From Micavibrio sp. UBA5572 (GTDB taxonomy: Bacteria > Pseudomonadota > Alphaproteobacteria > Micavibrionales > Micavibrionaceae): 32,133 nt of DNA. Within the stretch, counting starts at the first letter, position 1, and each line of letters begins with the position of its first letter. This document shows, piece after piece, positions 1 to 7,809 of the stretch. A program made the translations under genes and the position numbers. Where the stretch lies: the NCBI GenBank assembly GCA_002425415.1, contig DIMG01000012.1, positions 1 through 32,133 of the forward strand, written 5' to 3'. The notes below the pieces were generated by a model. The model had not been told where the DNA came from. It saw only the letters and a program-made list of their open reading frames with translations, and made no database searches.

Positions 1-882
1 TTCTTATCGCAAGTTACTATAGCCGATAAAAAATCCCAACGCACCACGATTGACCTGTCACAAACTCCGGCAAATTCTATCACCCTGCATCCGGGTGATA
101 CAATCAGAGTCAATCGTCAATTTAAGCGGATTGAAGACAACCATGTTCTTTTGGTGGGCGAAGTCAGAAACCCGGGAACCTACGACCTTTTACCCGGAGA
201 CACATTAAGCAAATTACTCGAACGCGCGGGCGGCATCACCGATCAAGCCTATCCCGACGGAGCAATTTTCTCGCGCAAAGCCGAACGCCTTCGCGAAGAA
301 CAAAGGTTTAAATCCAAAGCCCGCGATCTTGAACTAAAACTGGCGACCTCTTTGGCACAAAAAGAAGAAGACAAACGCCCGTCTGACGAAGAAACAACCA
401 TCGCAAAAAACCTGATTTCGGATTTAAAAAATGCCGAAGCCTTAGGGCGATTAACAGTTGAAGCCGATCCGGGTATGCTCAAATCCAACCCTGAAATGGA
501 CATTCTGTTGGAAACCGGTGACCGGATATATATCCCCAAACGTCCGCTGACTGTTCGTGTTGCCGGAGAAGTCCTTTCCCCCGCATCCCTACAATTCCGC
601 ACAGGGAAAAAACCGCGTGCCTATATCGATGAAGCAGGAGGGTTCACCTATAACGCCGATCAAGACCGCTCTTTTGTTGTCTATCCCGATGGAAGTGCGT
701 CTCCATTGGCTGTCTCGGCATGGAATCACTCCGCCACCTTAATCCCTCCAGGATCAACAGTGATCGTTCCGCGTGACCCCAAACCCTTGTCCTTTATGGA
801 TGGAGCAAAAGACCTATCACAAATTTTGGCAAATCTTGCAACAACCGCAATTTTTGCCGACGACATTGCCAATGACAACTAG
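1..882 (+). CDS. Polysaccharide export protein, SLBB domains (Wza-like), 5' truncated
   Basis: The frame is open from the first base, so the N-terminus (signal peptide and Poly_export domain) lies outside the window. What remains has two SLBB-type beta-grasp segments. One follows 'GEVRNPGTYDLLPGDTL' and its 'ERAGGITDQAYPDGAIF' signature; the second begins near 'VRVAGEVLSPASLQF' with 'EAGGFTYNAD'. A charged helical insert separates them. The tail 'STVIVPRDPKPLSFMDGAKD' followed by a hydrophobic helix is typical of the C-terminus of this family. Family members form the outer-membrane or periplasmic channel for capsule or exopolysaccharide export and work with a Wzz-type protein, one of which is encoded at 3261-4106. 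The stop overlaps the next gene by 11 bases, implying one operon. Confidence 0.9.
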   Translation, partial: FLSQVTIADKKSQRTTIDLSQTPANSITLHPGDTIRVNRQFKRIEDNHVLLVGEVRNPGTYDLLPGDTLSKLLERAGGITDQAYPDGAIFSRKAERLREEQRFKSKARDLELKLATSLAQKEEDKRPSDEETTIAKNLISDLKNAEALGRLTVEADPGMLKSNPEMDILLETGDRIYIPKRPLTVRVAGEVLSPASLQFRTGKKPRAYIDEAGGFTYNADQDRSFVVYPDGSASPLAVSAWNHSATLIPPGSTVIVPRDPKPLSFMDGAKDLSQILANLATTAIFADDIANDN

Positions 883-1648
883 ATTTTCGGTCATCACCAT
901 CACTTATAATAATCGGGATGGATTAAAAAAAACTGCTTCAAGTGTTTTAACCCAAACCTGTCAGGACTTTGAATGGATTATGATTGACGGTGCATCCACG
1001 GACGGCACACAAAGTGATTTCACAACCTACCCGACCGCCACCATCATCAGCGAGCCTGACAACGGCATCTACGATGCCATGAATAAAGGCATCATGACTG
1101 CCAAAGGCGACTACATCATATTTATGAATGCGGGCGACCAATTCGCAAGCTCTGAAACTCTGCAATCCGTGGAACAAAAAATACAAAACAAATCAATAGA
1201 TCTTATTTATGGCGACGCGCTTGAAGAATCACAAACCGGAAAATGCTATTCCAAAAAATCAAAATCCCATCATAAAATTGCATGGGGGCTCTTCACGCAT
1301 CATCAGGCCATCTTTTATAATCGAAAAACTCTTGGTGATATGCGCTATGACACATCCTATAAAATTGCTGCCGACTACGCCTTAACACTCGATTTTCTAC
1401 GACAGGAAAAACGCTGCTATTATATTCCCGAGCCAATTTGCATTTTTGAAGGCGGCGGGCTATCACAACAACACATAAAATTAGGGCGCATCGAACAATT
1501 CACCGCAAGGCGCAGAGCTGGCATAAACATCGCAATCAATATCTGGATCACACAAATGCAAAAGGCCGCGAATACCCTCCGCGCCCTTTCACCAAACCTG
1601 TACTGGACATTGAAAAGCCTCTATAAATATTTCTCAACCAAAGGATAG
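872..1648 (+). CDS. Family 2 glycosyltransferase (WcaE-like)
   Basis: 258 aa from the ATG at 872, which overlaps the end of the export gene. An upstream in-frame extension to 773 would run through that gene, so I chose 872. The N-terminus is a GT-A fold: 'FSVITITYNNRDGL' followed by 'MIDGASTDGT', then 'DNGIYDAMNKGI...GDYIIFMNAGD', which is characteristic of WcaE/AmsE-type transferases, with a later 'KIAADYAL' motif. It probably adds a sugar to a lipid-linked repeat unit at the inner membrane; donor and acceptor cannot be told from sequence. The last 28 bases overlap the convergent hemerythrin gene. The segment around 1543-1622 has a diverged second copy near 2103-2188. Confidence 0.88.
   Translation: MTTRFSVITITYNNRDGLKKTASSVLTQTCQDFEWIMIDGASTDGTQSDFTTYPTATIISEPDNGIYDAMNKGIMTAKGDYIIFMNAGDQFASSETLQSVEQKIQNKSIDLIYGDALEESQTGKCYSKKSKSHHKIAWGLFTHHQAIFYNRKTLGDMRYDTSYKIAADYALTLDFLRQEKRCYYIPEPICIFEGGGLSQQHIKLGRIEQFTARRRAGINIAINIWITQMQKAANTLRALSPNLYWTLKSLYKYFSTKG
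1561..1612 (+). repeat. Direct repeat copy A, inside the 3' end of the GT2 gene
   Basis: About 51 bases beginning 'aaaggccgcgaataccctcc' recur at 2126-2177 with two substitutions in the core. Weaker similarity extends upstream ('ct[g/a]gatca[c/a]aca') and downstream ('ttgaaaagcct' against 'ttaaaaaatct'). Here the repeat encodes the GT2 residues KAANTLRALSPNLYWTLK. The two copies bracket the hemerythrin gene in the same orientation. Confidence 0.85.
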
Positions 1649-2034
1649 AAATCGCGCTCTTCAACAGAAATTCTATTTTTCAGTGCTGACACAATGCCTT
1701 TAGTTTCAGCAATGAATTCACTTTGAGAAGCACTAATATCTGATGCATTAGACCACTTTCCTGAATAACTTTTTAAAACATCTGCCAATCCTGACATCTC
1801 GGTTTGCAGCCGAGCAGACATCGCTTTCAATTCTGCATTATCACTTACTGCCGCTTTAGGATAAATATTTTTATCCTCCATGGCCAAATGAATACTTAAC
1901 TTTCCGACCAGAGACGACAGCAATGTCCTAACAGCACTAGGATCACCAACCGACCCCGAAGAGATATGGGATTCAATTTGCCCGACAATCTCAGCAGCGC
2001 CTTTGTGCTGATCCAGAAAAGATGTAATGTTCAT
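1621..2034 (-). CDS. Hemerythrin-like HHE cation-binding domain protein
   Basis: 137 aa from the ATG at 2034, preceded by 'AAAGGGG'. A longer version to 2070 adds 12 residues and skips this Shine-Dalgarno, so I rejected it. The protein is a predicted four-helix bundle with H10, H49 and E53 in 'IHLAMEDKNIYP' (HxxxE) and a C-terminal 'RISVEERDFYPLVEKY' (RxxxEExxxYP). Fewer histidines are obvious than in canonical oxygen-binding hemerythrins, so it may be a divergent di-iron or regulatory member. The family binds O2 or NO or senses iron; the role here is unknown. It converges on and overlaps the GT2 gene by 28 bases and lies between two direct repeats, which suggests it was inserted into a polysaccharide locus. 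Confidence 0.82.
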   Translation of the reverse strand: MNITSFLDQHKGAAEIVGQIESHISSGSVGDPSAVRTLLSSLVGKLSIHLAMEDKNIYPKAAVSDNAELKAMSARLQTEMSGLADVLKSYSGKWSNASDISASQSEFIAETKGIVSALKNRISVEERDFYPLVEKYL

Positions 2035-2125
2035 GTAACGCCCCTTTAAAAAAATAAAACACGACCACACAATACCTAACCCACACCTTCTAAAACTTGA
2101 CCTAGATCAAACATAATAAAACAAC

Positions 2126-2177
2126 AAAGGCCGCGAATACCCTCCACGCCCTTTCACCAACCCTGTACTGGACATTA
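2126..2177 (+). repeat. Direct repeat copy B, intergenic relic of the GT2 3' end
   Basis: This is the second copy of 1561-1612. In the matching frame it reads KAANTLHALSPTLYWTLK, so it is a recognisable fragment of the GT2 C-terminus, but a TAG at 2103-2105 closes the frame upstream and the rest of the gene is absent. It ends next to the stop codon of the 67-aa minus-strand ORF, just as copy A ends next to the stop codon of the hemerythrin gene. Confidence 0.85.
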
Positions 2178-2184
2178 AAAAATC

Positions 2185-2388
2185 TTAGTTTTTGTCAAAA
2201 TTCATTCCAGACATCGCATCTTCCAATGCAGTCATATCAACAGCATTCCCCACATCCTGAGAATCCCCATTAATAGCACGAACAATGCGTGCATAAACTT
2301 TCTTGAGAACCACACGTGCAACACAACCAGCATTACTGAAGGCCTCTGTCAAAGAAGTATCGTGACCAGCTATCATTTCTCTAATCAT
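2185..2388 (-). CDS. Small hypothetical protein (67 aa)
   Basis: ATG at 2388 with a G-rich stretch (ggggtt) a few bases upstream that could serve as a ribosome site. The product is mostly helical by eye, with one Cys, 'SNAGCVARVVLKKVYARIVRAINGDS', and an acidic C-terminal half ending 'MNFDKN'. There is no signal peptide, TM segment or recognised motif. It lies downstream of the minus-strand GT2 gene and upstream of copy B of the direct repeat. It could be a real small gene or a chance ORF; its codon use looks like that of its neighbours, but that is an eye judgement. Confidence 0.45.
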   Translation of the reverse strand: MIREMIAGHDTSLTEAFSNAGCVARVVLKKVYARIVRAINGDSQDVGNAVDMTALEDAMSGMNFDKN

Positions 2389-2430
2389 GTTAACCCCAAA
2401 TCTTTCTTGCTCAAAATTTGTCCGATAAAA

Positions 2431-3264
2431 CTAAACAATGTTTTCCGTAATATAGTTGATATATTTATAATACTTATATTTCGATACGGCAAGTTTTAAT
2501 CCATATTTTCCGTCAAGAAAACCTGATTTTAACAAAAACCCTGTCAAAAACACGAATTCGGCTCTGAATTGGGACAATCTCAAACTCCGCTTAACCAAAT
2601 CCCGCCATTTTACCGGATCCACAGGCCAAGCATTCTTTTTGTTCATTCCGGCTTCCCAGCGAGCATATTTCTCATGACGAAAAGCCCAAGCCCGCTCATC
2701 GTCCATCGCATCATGCCAAAGCCAGGCCTTTAAAGTCCCGATCTTAAACCCCGCAGATTTCAAAACAGGCTGATAATGGCCCTCGATCTCGCCCATCCCC
2801 GAAAGATCCAGATCATCAACCACTGGAAACATCATCTTCGAACGATCGAACAACGCAATTTTACGATTGGGCAAGCCAAACTGCAAAACACGCCCATTCA
2901 TCCGGTAACGCCCCGTGATAAAATATCCGGCACATAATAAAAGAGGATTGAAAAACAAATGCCTAATCTCTGCAATCAATTCAGGCGTAACAATTTCATC
3001 GGCATCAACAAAAAACACCCAATCATGTTTCAAGGTAAGCATATCAAGACACCATTGCCGCTTTTTGGGATAAACACCGTTCCAAATAAAAGAGATGACC
3101 TGTGCGCCACATTGCTCGGCAATAGCAACCGTTTGATCCCGACTTCCGGAATCAACAACCAAAACCTCGTCAAAATCTCGCAAAGCATCCAAACAAGATT
3201 GAATTCGCACCTGCTCGTTTTTCGTGACGACAATAACACTGACGGGAATTTTGCTTTCGCTCAT
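2431..3264 (-). CDS. Family 2 glycosyltransferase (WaaE/KdtX-like)
   Basis: 277 aa from the ATG at 3264, whose ATGA overlaps the TGA of the upstream Wzz-like gene; an in-frame ATG at 3291 would add nine residues. GT-A features are 'VSVIVVTKNEQVRI', 'DEVLVVDSGSRDQT' and the DXD-type 'VFFVDADE'. The middle ('GRYRMNGRVLQFG', 'GHYQPV', 'LWHDAMDDERAW') and the basic, aromatic C-terminus ('SKYKYYKY') match WaaE/KdtX-type transferases that act at the cytoplasmic face of the inner membrane on LPS core or exopolysaccharide units. It is the last gene of the Wzy-GT4-Wzz-GT2 minus-strand run. Confidence 0.86.
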   Translation of the reverse strand: MSESKIPVSVIVVTKNEQVRIQSCLDALRDFDEVLVVDSGSRDQTVAIAEQCGAQVISFIWNGVYPKKRQWCLDMLTLKHDWVFFVDADEIVTPELIAEIRHLFFNPLLLCAGYFITGRYRMNGRVLQFGLPNRKIALFDRSKMMFPVVDDLDLSGMGEIEGHYQPVLKSAGFKIGTLKAWLWHDAMDDERAWAFRHEKYARWEAGMNKKNAWPVDPVKWRDLVKRSLRLSQFRAEFVFLTGFLLKSGFLDGKYGLKLAVSKYKYYKYINYITENIV

Positions 3265-4106
3265 ATTTTGCTCTGATCCATTTTTTTCCAATCGGCACGA
3301 AGACTAAACACCACACCCCCCACAACCATTCCTGATAAAACAAGCAAAGGAAATAACAAAACAAACCGCGGCACGACAGGACGTGGACTAGCCATCGCAT
3401 CTTCAATCACACTCAACGCATAGGGCGTTTCAATAGACAAAAGCATCTGGCGGCGTTCTTCGGCCATCAACAACCGAGTCAAAGACTGACGATGTTCGGG
3501 ATTTAAAGTAGACTTCAATTCGCGCTTTAACCACTCGATCCGCGCATCAACATCCCTCCGAACATCCAGACGGATCAACTGGTCACTGATTTTAACCAGA
3601 CTCCGCAACATTTTTGTGCCGAATTCGGAATCAGGATGGCGATAGCGCAAACGCAAACTCTCGGTTGCCCCCAAAGGCTCGAAACGGACATCATGCATCA
3701 ACTGGCTGGAAACTTCAGCTGCAGTGAGAAGCTGGTCACTTTGCCCGCGAAACACTGTTTTGTGATTAAGCGACTCAAGAATTCCATCCATCTTGATAAG
3801 AACAGTAGCAACCGCAGGGCCACGCAAACTTTGCTGAAACCGAGTATATTCGCCATCACGGGAAGTCGTTTGACTAGCAACCGGAGCAAGAACAGGCGGC
3901 AAATCTTCAACCAGAAAATTCAAATTTTCTGCGCCCTGACGCGGCGGAGCAACAATCATCGAAATATCATATTGAGGCTTGAGCGTTACAACCAGAACCA
4001 AGGCCAACACCCCACCAAGGACACCGCCAATCAAAAGAAAAATACGCGTTTCCCAAAGATAGAATAAGAAATCAGCGAAAGAATAAAATCGAACCTGTTC
4101 TGACAT
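3261..4106 (-). CDS. Wzz/GumC-like chain-length determinant (no kinase domain)
   Basis: 281 aa with the two-TM architecture of polysaccharide co-polymerases. A cytoplasmic start is followed by TM1 near residues 23-42 ('IFLLIGGVLGGVLALVLVV') and the 'KPQYDISMIVAPPRQG' strand typical of the Wzz domain. A periplasmic helical region follows ('RLDVRRDVDARIEWLKREL'), then TM2 near 250-270 after 'ASPRPVVPRF', a Pro-rich motif seen before TM2 in this family. There is no Walker motif after TM2, so no tyrosine-kinase module is fused. It would set chain length and contact the Wza-like channel encoded at 1-882. It lies 22 bases after the GT4 gene and overlaps the next GT2 by 4 bases. Confidence 0.85.
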   Translation of the reverse strand: MSEQVRFYSFADFLFYLWETRIFLLIGGVLGGVLALVLVVTLKPQYDISMIVAPPRQGAENLNFLVEDLPPVLAPVASQTTSRDGEYTRFQQSLRGPAVATVLIKMDGILESLNHKTVFRGQSDQLLTAAEVSSQLMHDVRFEPLGATESLRLRYRHPDSEFGTKMLRSLVKISDQLIRLDVRRDVDARIEWLKRELKSTLNPEHRQSLTRLLMAEERRQMLLSIETPYALSVIEDAMASPRPVVPRFVLLFPLLVLSGMVVGGVVFSLRADWKKMDQSKI

Positions 4107-4128
4107 GGAGAAAGTCTAAATAAAAAAA

Positions 4129-5418
4129 TCAGGCAACGCGATAGCGAATCGTATCCCGCGCACTTCTAATCCACGATGAAATCGAGTGATTGGGAGCAAA
4201 ATCCTTACCTGCACGGCGTGCACCCGTCATAGCAGCAAACCAGACATCACCATCCAATCGCAATTTCAACAACTCGGACGCCAGTTTTTTGGCATTTCCT
4301 TGCTCGACCACAGCCCCCGCACCATATTCCCGAATAACCCGCGCTGTTTCGGTATGATCCGGCCCGATCAAAACACAAGGGCGACCGGCAGCCAAAGCAG
4401 CATAAAGCTTTGATGGTACCAACATTCCGGCAGCTTCATGCTTCATGCTAATCAGATGAACATCGCCACTTTCCATCAACTCTTTCAACCGTGAAACAGG
4501 TTGAGCAGGAAGAAGGCGAATATTATCAAGACCGCGCCGCGCCCGCTCATTGGCAATCCGGTCATACCCGGGACCATCCCCAACAAAAACAAATTCAACT
4601 TCCGGATGATCGGGTGACAACATCGCCGCCGCATCAAGAATCGTGCTGACCGGATGCGCACGTCCGAGATTTCCTGCATATAAAATACGAAATTTCGGAG
4701 AATCATCCAAAAAGAATGGCCGTTTGTTCAAAGCCCCTCGCGCCCGCGCCGCAAAATTACCATTGGCAGCGCCATTGATACGAATGGGACTCAACGCCTG
4801 TTTTGCCGTATCAACCGTTCCACCTTGGCGAATTTGCTGAAGAGTCAAACTGGACAATTCAAGATCAGGCCAGTTCGGAATAATCGTCACCTTGGACATG
4901 TCTAATCCGGTAAAGGCCAGATGCTTGGCCATACACCGCCCGACAACAACAACACGATCACAGGATTTCATAGCCCGCCGTGACGTCGCCTTTAAAAAAT
5001 TCATAACGCGCAAAGGCAACTTCAACCCCAGAACCGGCAAGATATCAGGATACAAATCATGACACCAATGGATATGGGACGACCGTTTAAATCGGGCAAG
5101 AATACGTCCGGCAACAACCAACATCGGCGGATCGGTCAACGTCACAACCATATTATGGCGGGGCATCACCAAAGCCGTAAAAAGAAGCCTCAACCAAACC
5201 CAGAAATAAGCCGCAACAGTTTTAGCCCCTTTGGATGAAAGGCGACGCACCCGAACAGACCCATCCATCACTTCACCGGAAGACAACCCCGTGGTCAAAA
5301 CCGTCACATCCCATCCATCGCGTGCAAAAGCATGAGCCAAATCACGCAAAACACGCCCTGTAGCTCCACGAAAAGGCGGATATACACGATTAATGAATAA
5401 AACTGACGGTTTTTTCAT
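4129..5418 (-). CDS. Family 4 glycosyltransferase (WcaI/WbuB-like)
   Basis: 429 aa with a two-lobed GT-B fold. The N-terminal lobe opens 'VLFINRVYPPFRGATGRVLRDLAHAFARDGWDVTVLT' in outline and contains 'HDLYPDILPVLG', typical of WcaI/WbuB. The C-terminal lobe has 'RILYAGNLGRAHPV', 'VEFVFVGDGPGYDRI', 'DVHLISMKHEAAGMLVPSKL' and 'YAALAAGRPCVLIGPDHTE', the nucleotide-sugar site of GT4 enzymes. The 'IIPNWPD' linker motif is present. Likely cytoplasmic and membrane-associated, adding a sugar to the lipid-linked repeat unit. It is encoded between the Wzy-like and Wzz-like genes, as expected for a polysaccharide locus. Confidence 0.88.
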   Translation of the reverse strand: MKKPSVLFINRVYPPFRGATGRVLRDLAHAFARDGWDVTVLTTGLSSGEVMDGSVRVRRLSSKGAKTVAAYFWVWLRLLFTALVMPRHNMVVTLTDPPMLVVAGRILARFKRSSHIHWCHDLYPDILPVLGLKLPLRVMNFLKATSRRAMKSCDRVVVVGRCMAKHLAFTGLDMSKVTIIPNWPDLELSSLTLQQIRQGGTVDTAKQALSPIRINGAANGNFAARARGALNKRPFFLDDSPKFRILYAGNLGRAHPVSTILDAAAMLSPDHPEVEFVFVGDGPGYDRIANERARRGLDNIRLLPAQPVSRLKELMESGDVHLISMKHEAAGMLVPSKLYAALAAGRPCVLIGPDHTETARVIREYGAGAVVEQGNAKKLASELLKLRLDGDVWFAAMTGARRAGKDFAPNHSISSWIRSARDTIRYRVA

Positions 5419-5477
5419 ACCCTACCATCACCCCGAAAAAGGGTTTTAATTGCCTGTGTGATTTTGAAGTAGGCCTT

Positions 5478-6665
5478 TTATGACACAAAGAGCGGTTTTT
5501 TTTCAAGCTTTTGATGAGCTGATTCGAGAAATACCAACAGGATAAGCCCAAACCCTAGGGATTTGTAGCTGGCATAAATTCCTGCAGAGATAATCAACGG
5601 GAAAATTAACGCCATAAACAGGATACGATTTTGAAAAACCAAAGGAATCGCTCGAAAAACAGCCAGCCCCAAACTACCAAGAACAACCACAGCGCCAATA
5701 ATGCCGGTTTTCAGTAAAAGTGCCGACACCAAAGAATGGGTATAAAGAACCGACAACCCGCCTACAGCAGGATTTTCTATGCGCATCCCCCATCCATACC
5801 CGAACAGTACATGAATCCAGTCACGCGCCACAAAAGAAAGGACAACATGCCATTCCTGAACCCGTGAATTGAGTCCTACCACATGGGTCTTCCACAACAA
5901 TCCATGCACGAGAAAAGACAAAATCGGCCATAACAATAATCCAACCCCTCCAAAAATCAACACACAAAGAATCCATCGAGAAGGATAACGCCGCACCAAT
6001 CCGAAAATCAATGCGCATAAAACAAGAAAAACAGAGATTAACCCCGCTCTTTGCATCATCAAAGCCATAGACAGAAGGGGAACAGCAGACAGAGCCAAAA
6101 ACGTCCCCCCGCGCCAAATTCTCCTCTCATAAAAGAAGGCAACAAATCCAGATCCCATCAACCAAAGGGCTGAAAATAAAACTTCAGGACTATTAGCCAG
6201 ATATAAAAGATCGGCAGGCGCACCAAGCGAAAATGCCCCGCCTGTTAACAATCCATCCAGATAGGGAATAATCGCCCGCACAGAAAACACAAATCCCATC
6301 ACACTCAACAGCCAATAAAAAGACGAGCCTAACGCGCTGACATGATCTTTATAAATCAGAACCAGAAACAAAAAGAGAAAAGGAACCAAGTCCCGAACAA
6401 TATCAAGGATATCTGCTCCTGCAATCACACCGATCAAAAGCGGTACAAAAACCCCATAAGAACAAACCGAAAGAAAAAAAGAATCCTGACGCAAATGGGG
6501 CGGACGCACACTCGCCAACAGTAAAAGAGCAATCAAAATCTCGACCCAACCATATGCATCAGGTGTCGGAGAACCAAATATGGCATAAATCAAAAGAGCC
6601 AGAACAAACAACACACACCCGCAAGACATCCGCCATGGAGCATAACAAGGCATACAAGAAGTCAT
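5478..6665 (-). CDS. O-antigen polymerase/ligase-like polytopic membrane protein (Wzy or WaaL type)
   Basis: 395 aa, very hydrophobic, with roughly ten or more TM segments, starting at residues 15-30 ('CVLFVLALLIYAIF') and ending at a final helix before 'KSLGFGLILLVFLESA'. The loop '...LFGYGWGMRIENPAVGG...YTHSLVSALLLKTGIIG' resembles the conserved H-x-(5-10)-G-x-x-G region of the Wzy_C (O-antigen ligase/polymerase) family. Its place as first gene of a Wzy-GT4-Wzz-GT2 run favours polymerase over ligase, but sequence alone does not separate them. A short in-frame alternative start (Met5 or Met13) is possible. A 208-bp gap separates it from the divergent gene at 6874. Confidence 0.78.
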   Translation of the reverse strand: MTSCMPCYAPWRMSCGCVLFVLALLIYAIFGSPTPDAYGWVEILIALLLLASVRPPHLRQDSFFLSVCSYGVFVPLLIGVIAGADILDIVRDLVPFLFLFLVLIYKDHVSALGSSFYWLLSVMGFVFSVRAIIPYLDGLLTGGAFSLGAPADLLYLANSPEVLFSALWLMGSGFVAFFYERRIWRGGTFLALSAVPLLSMALMMQRAGLISVFLVLCALIFGLVRRYPSRWILCVLIFGGVGLLLWPILSFLVHGLLWKTHVVGLNSRVQEWHVVLSFVARDWIHVLFGYGWGMRIENPAVGGLSVLYTHSLVSALLLKTGIIGAVVVLGSLGLAVFRAIPLVFQNRILFMALIFPLIISAGIYASYKSLGFGLILLVFLESAHQKLEKKPLFVS

Positions 6666-6873
6666 ATCAGACTCTCACCAACGCAAGAGACCGAAAAAAC
6701 AAGGAAAAAAATGTTCATAACCCGTTCATACCATAGCGTTTTATGAAGACCAGTTTTTTTTGGATTTTCCTTAAAATATTAACGTCTCATCAATCATTTG
6801 CCATCATTATAGAAAACAAGAAGACAGTAAGCCGAAAAAGAAAACGCAAAAAGGCTTAAAAGGACGGTGTGAA

Positions 6874-7614
6874 ATGCAAGTAAATATCAAAGAATTTGTC
6901 GAACAATCCGGATTATCCGAACCATTTTATCCGGGGAAACGGATTATCAAACCATGTCCCCAGCCCGGAGAATTCCGTAGCCATTGTGTAGTCTACGATT
7001 GGCGTGACCCATCCCATATCAGGATTGAAATCAAGGCAGGCTTAAGCGGCCATGATTTAACACCGAAAGATCTCGCCAAATATCCGGTCAGCTTTCAAGC
7101 TCCAACCTATATCGAAATTGATGTTCAAACTGGTGACATGCGCACCATGACCAAAAAATCTGTGGCCAATGACGATGACCAATTCACCGACATGCCATAC
7201 GATGACGAAGATGGCGAAGATGATGAAGGCTCTGATGGACGCAAAGGAAAATCCGGCGGCAGCGGAAAAAGTCCTGCGAAAAAAGACGCCAACAAAGAGT
7301 TGGAAGATTTGAGCGTATCACGCATGTCATTTTCTTCCGCCGTAGAAGGAATTCTCCCTGAAAGTGGAAAAATTGTCGAAATAGTTGTCATGGGAATGAA
7401 GATTGCCGAAGAAGCCTATAGCAACGTTCTGGATCGCTTTGCCACACAAATCAACCATGCCAAGATTGTTACGGCAGAATTGGTCGCTGCAGCGGGTAAG
7501 CTAGTAACCAAATTCACACCTCCGGCTTTCTTGAAGCCGGCAGGAGATGAAACAAAAGTTTACAAATACAATCGGGAAAAGAACGAACCGATGTTCACCG
7601 GCATGATGCCCTGA
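6874..7614 (+). CDS. Uncharacterised protein with acidic disordered linker (246 aa)
   Basis: ATG preceded by 'AAAAGGACGG', a good ribosome site. No family is recognised. Residues 1-90 look folded, with alternating beta-like segments ('HCVVYDWRDPSHIRIEIKAG', 'PTYIEIDVQTGDMRTM'). Residues about 98-140 are low-complexity: first Asp/Glu-rich ('YDDEDGEDDEGSDG'), then Gly/Ser/Lys-rich, so probably disordered. Residues about 145-225 are predicted amphipathic helix ('KIVEIVVMGMKIAEEAYSNV', 'ELVAAAGKLVTKFT'), followed by a Lys/Tyr-rich tail. There is no signal peptide or TM segment, so it is likely cytoplasmic. It has its own transcription start region, facing away from the polysaccharide genes, and is followed by a stem-loop at 7674-7693. 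Confidence 0.75.
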   Translation: MQVNIKEFVEQSGLSEPFYPGKRIIKPCPQPGEFRSHCVVYDWRDPSHIRIEIKAGLSGHDLTPKDLAKYPVSFQAPTYIEIDVQTGDMRTMTKKSVANDDDQFTDMPYDDEDGEDDEGSDGRKGKSGGSGKSPAKKDANKELEDLSVSRMSFSSAVEGILPESGKIVEIVVMGMKIAEEAYSNVLDRFATQINHAKIVTAELVAAAGKLVTKFTPPAFLKPAGDETKVYKYNREKNEPMFTGMMP

Positions 7615-7635
7615 CTCGTCACCCCGTTCTAGACG

Positions 7636-7660
7636 GTCATCCTGAACACAAATGAAGGAT
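7636..7660 (+). repeat. Dispersed intergenic repeat, 'gtcatcctgaa...gaaggat' type
   Basis: The segment 'gtcatcctgaacacaaatga' followed by 'aggat' is an imperfect palindrome (ATCCT / AGGAT arms). It closely resembles a short repeat I know from many proteobacterial intergenic regions, of general form GTCATCCTGA-GC-GAAG-GAAGGAT. Only this copy is visible in the window, so its repeat status rests on recognition. Confidence 0.5.
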
Positions 7661-7673
7661 TGCTCTTATCTCC

Positions 7674-7693
7674 ATCCCCGCTCAGGCGGGGAT
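7674..7693 (+). terminator. Perfect 8-bp GC-rich stem-loop, likely terminator or part of a repeat
   Basis: 'atccccgc' (7674-7681), loop 'tcag', then 'gcggggat' (7686-7693): a perfect 8-bp stem with a four-base loop, followed by 'gctgtttt'. It lies 59 bases after the stop of the 246-aa unknown protein and 116 bases before the rhomboid gene. The short T tract makes it a moderate rho-independent terminator. The stem sequence also matches a common intergenic repeat ('catccccgc...gcgggg'). Confidence 0.55.
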
Positions 7694-7809
7694 GCTGTTT
7701 TAAAATGACAAAAACAAAATCGGGTGCTTATTTCAAGTGACTCTACATTTACCTGTGATAAATTGTGCCAAGATCACAAACAAGGCACAATGAAAGACGC
7801 ACATGAACA

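Noticed and set aside
249..602. Minus-strand ORF of 117 codons inside the export gene
   Set aside because: It is antisense to the SLBB-coding frame, whose motifs are clear; it has no ribosome site and no recognisable pattern.
1561..1582. Hairpin within the direct repeat (ggccgcg / cgcgcc) as a terminator for the minus-strand genes
   Set aside because: The pairing needs a bulge and is spoiled by the g-to-a change in copy B, so the repeat is not conserved as a structure.
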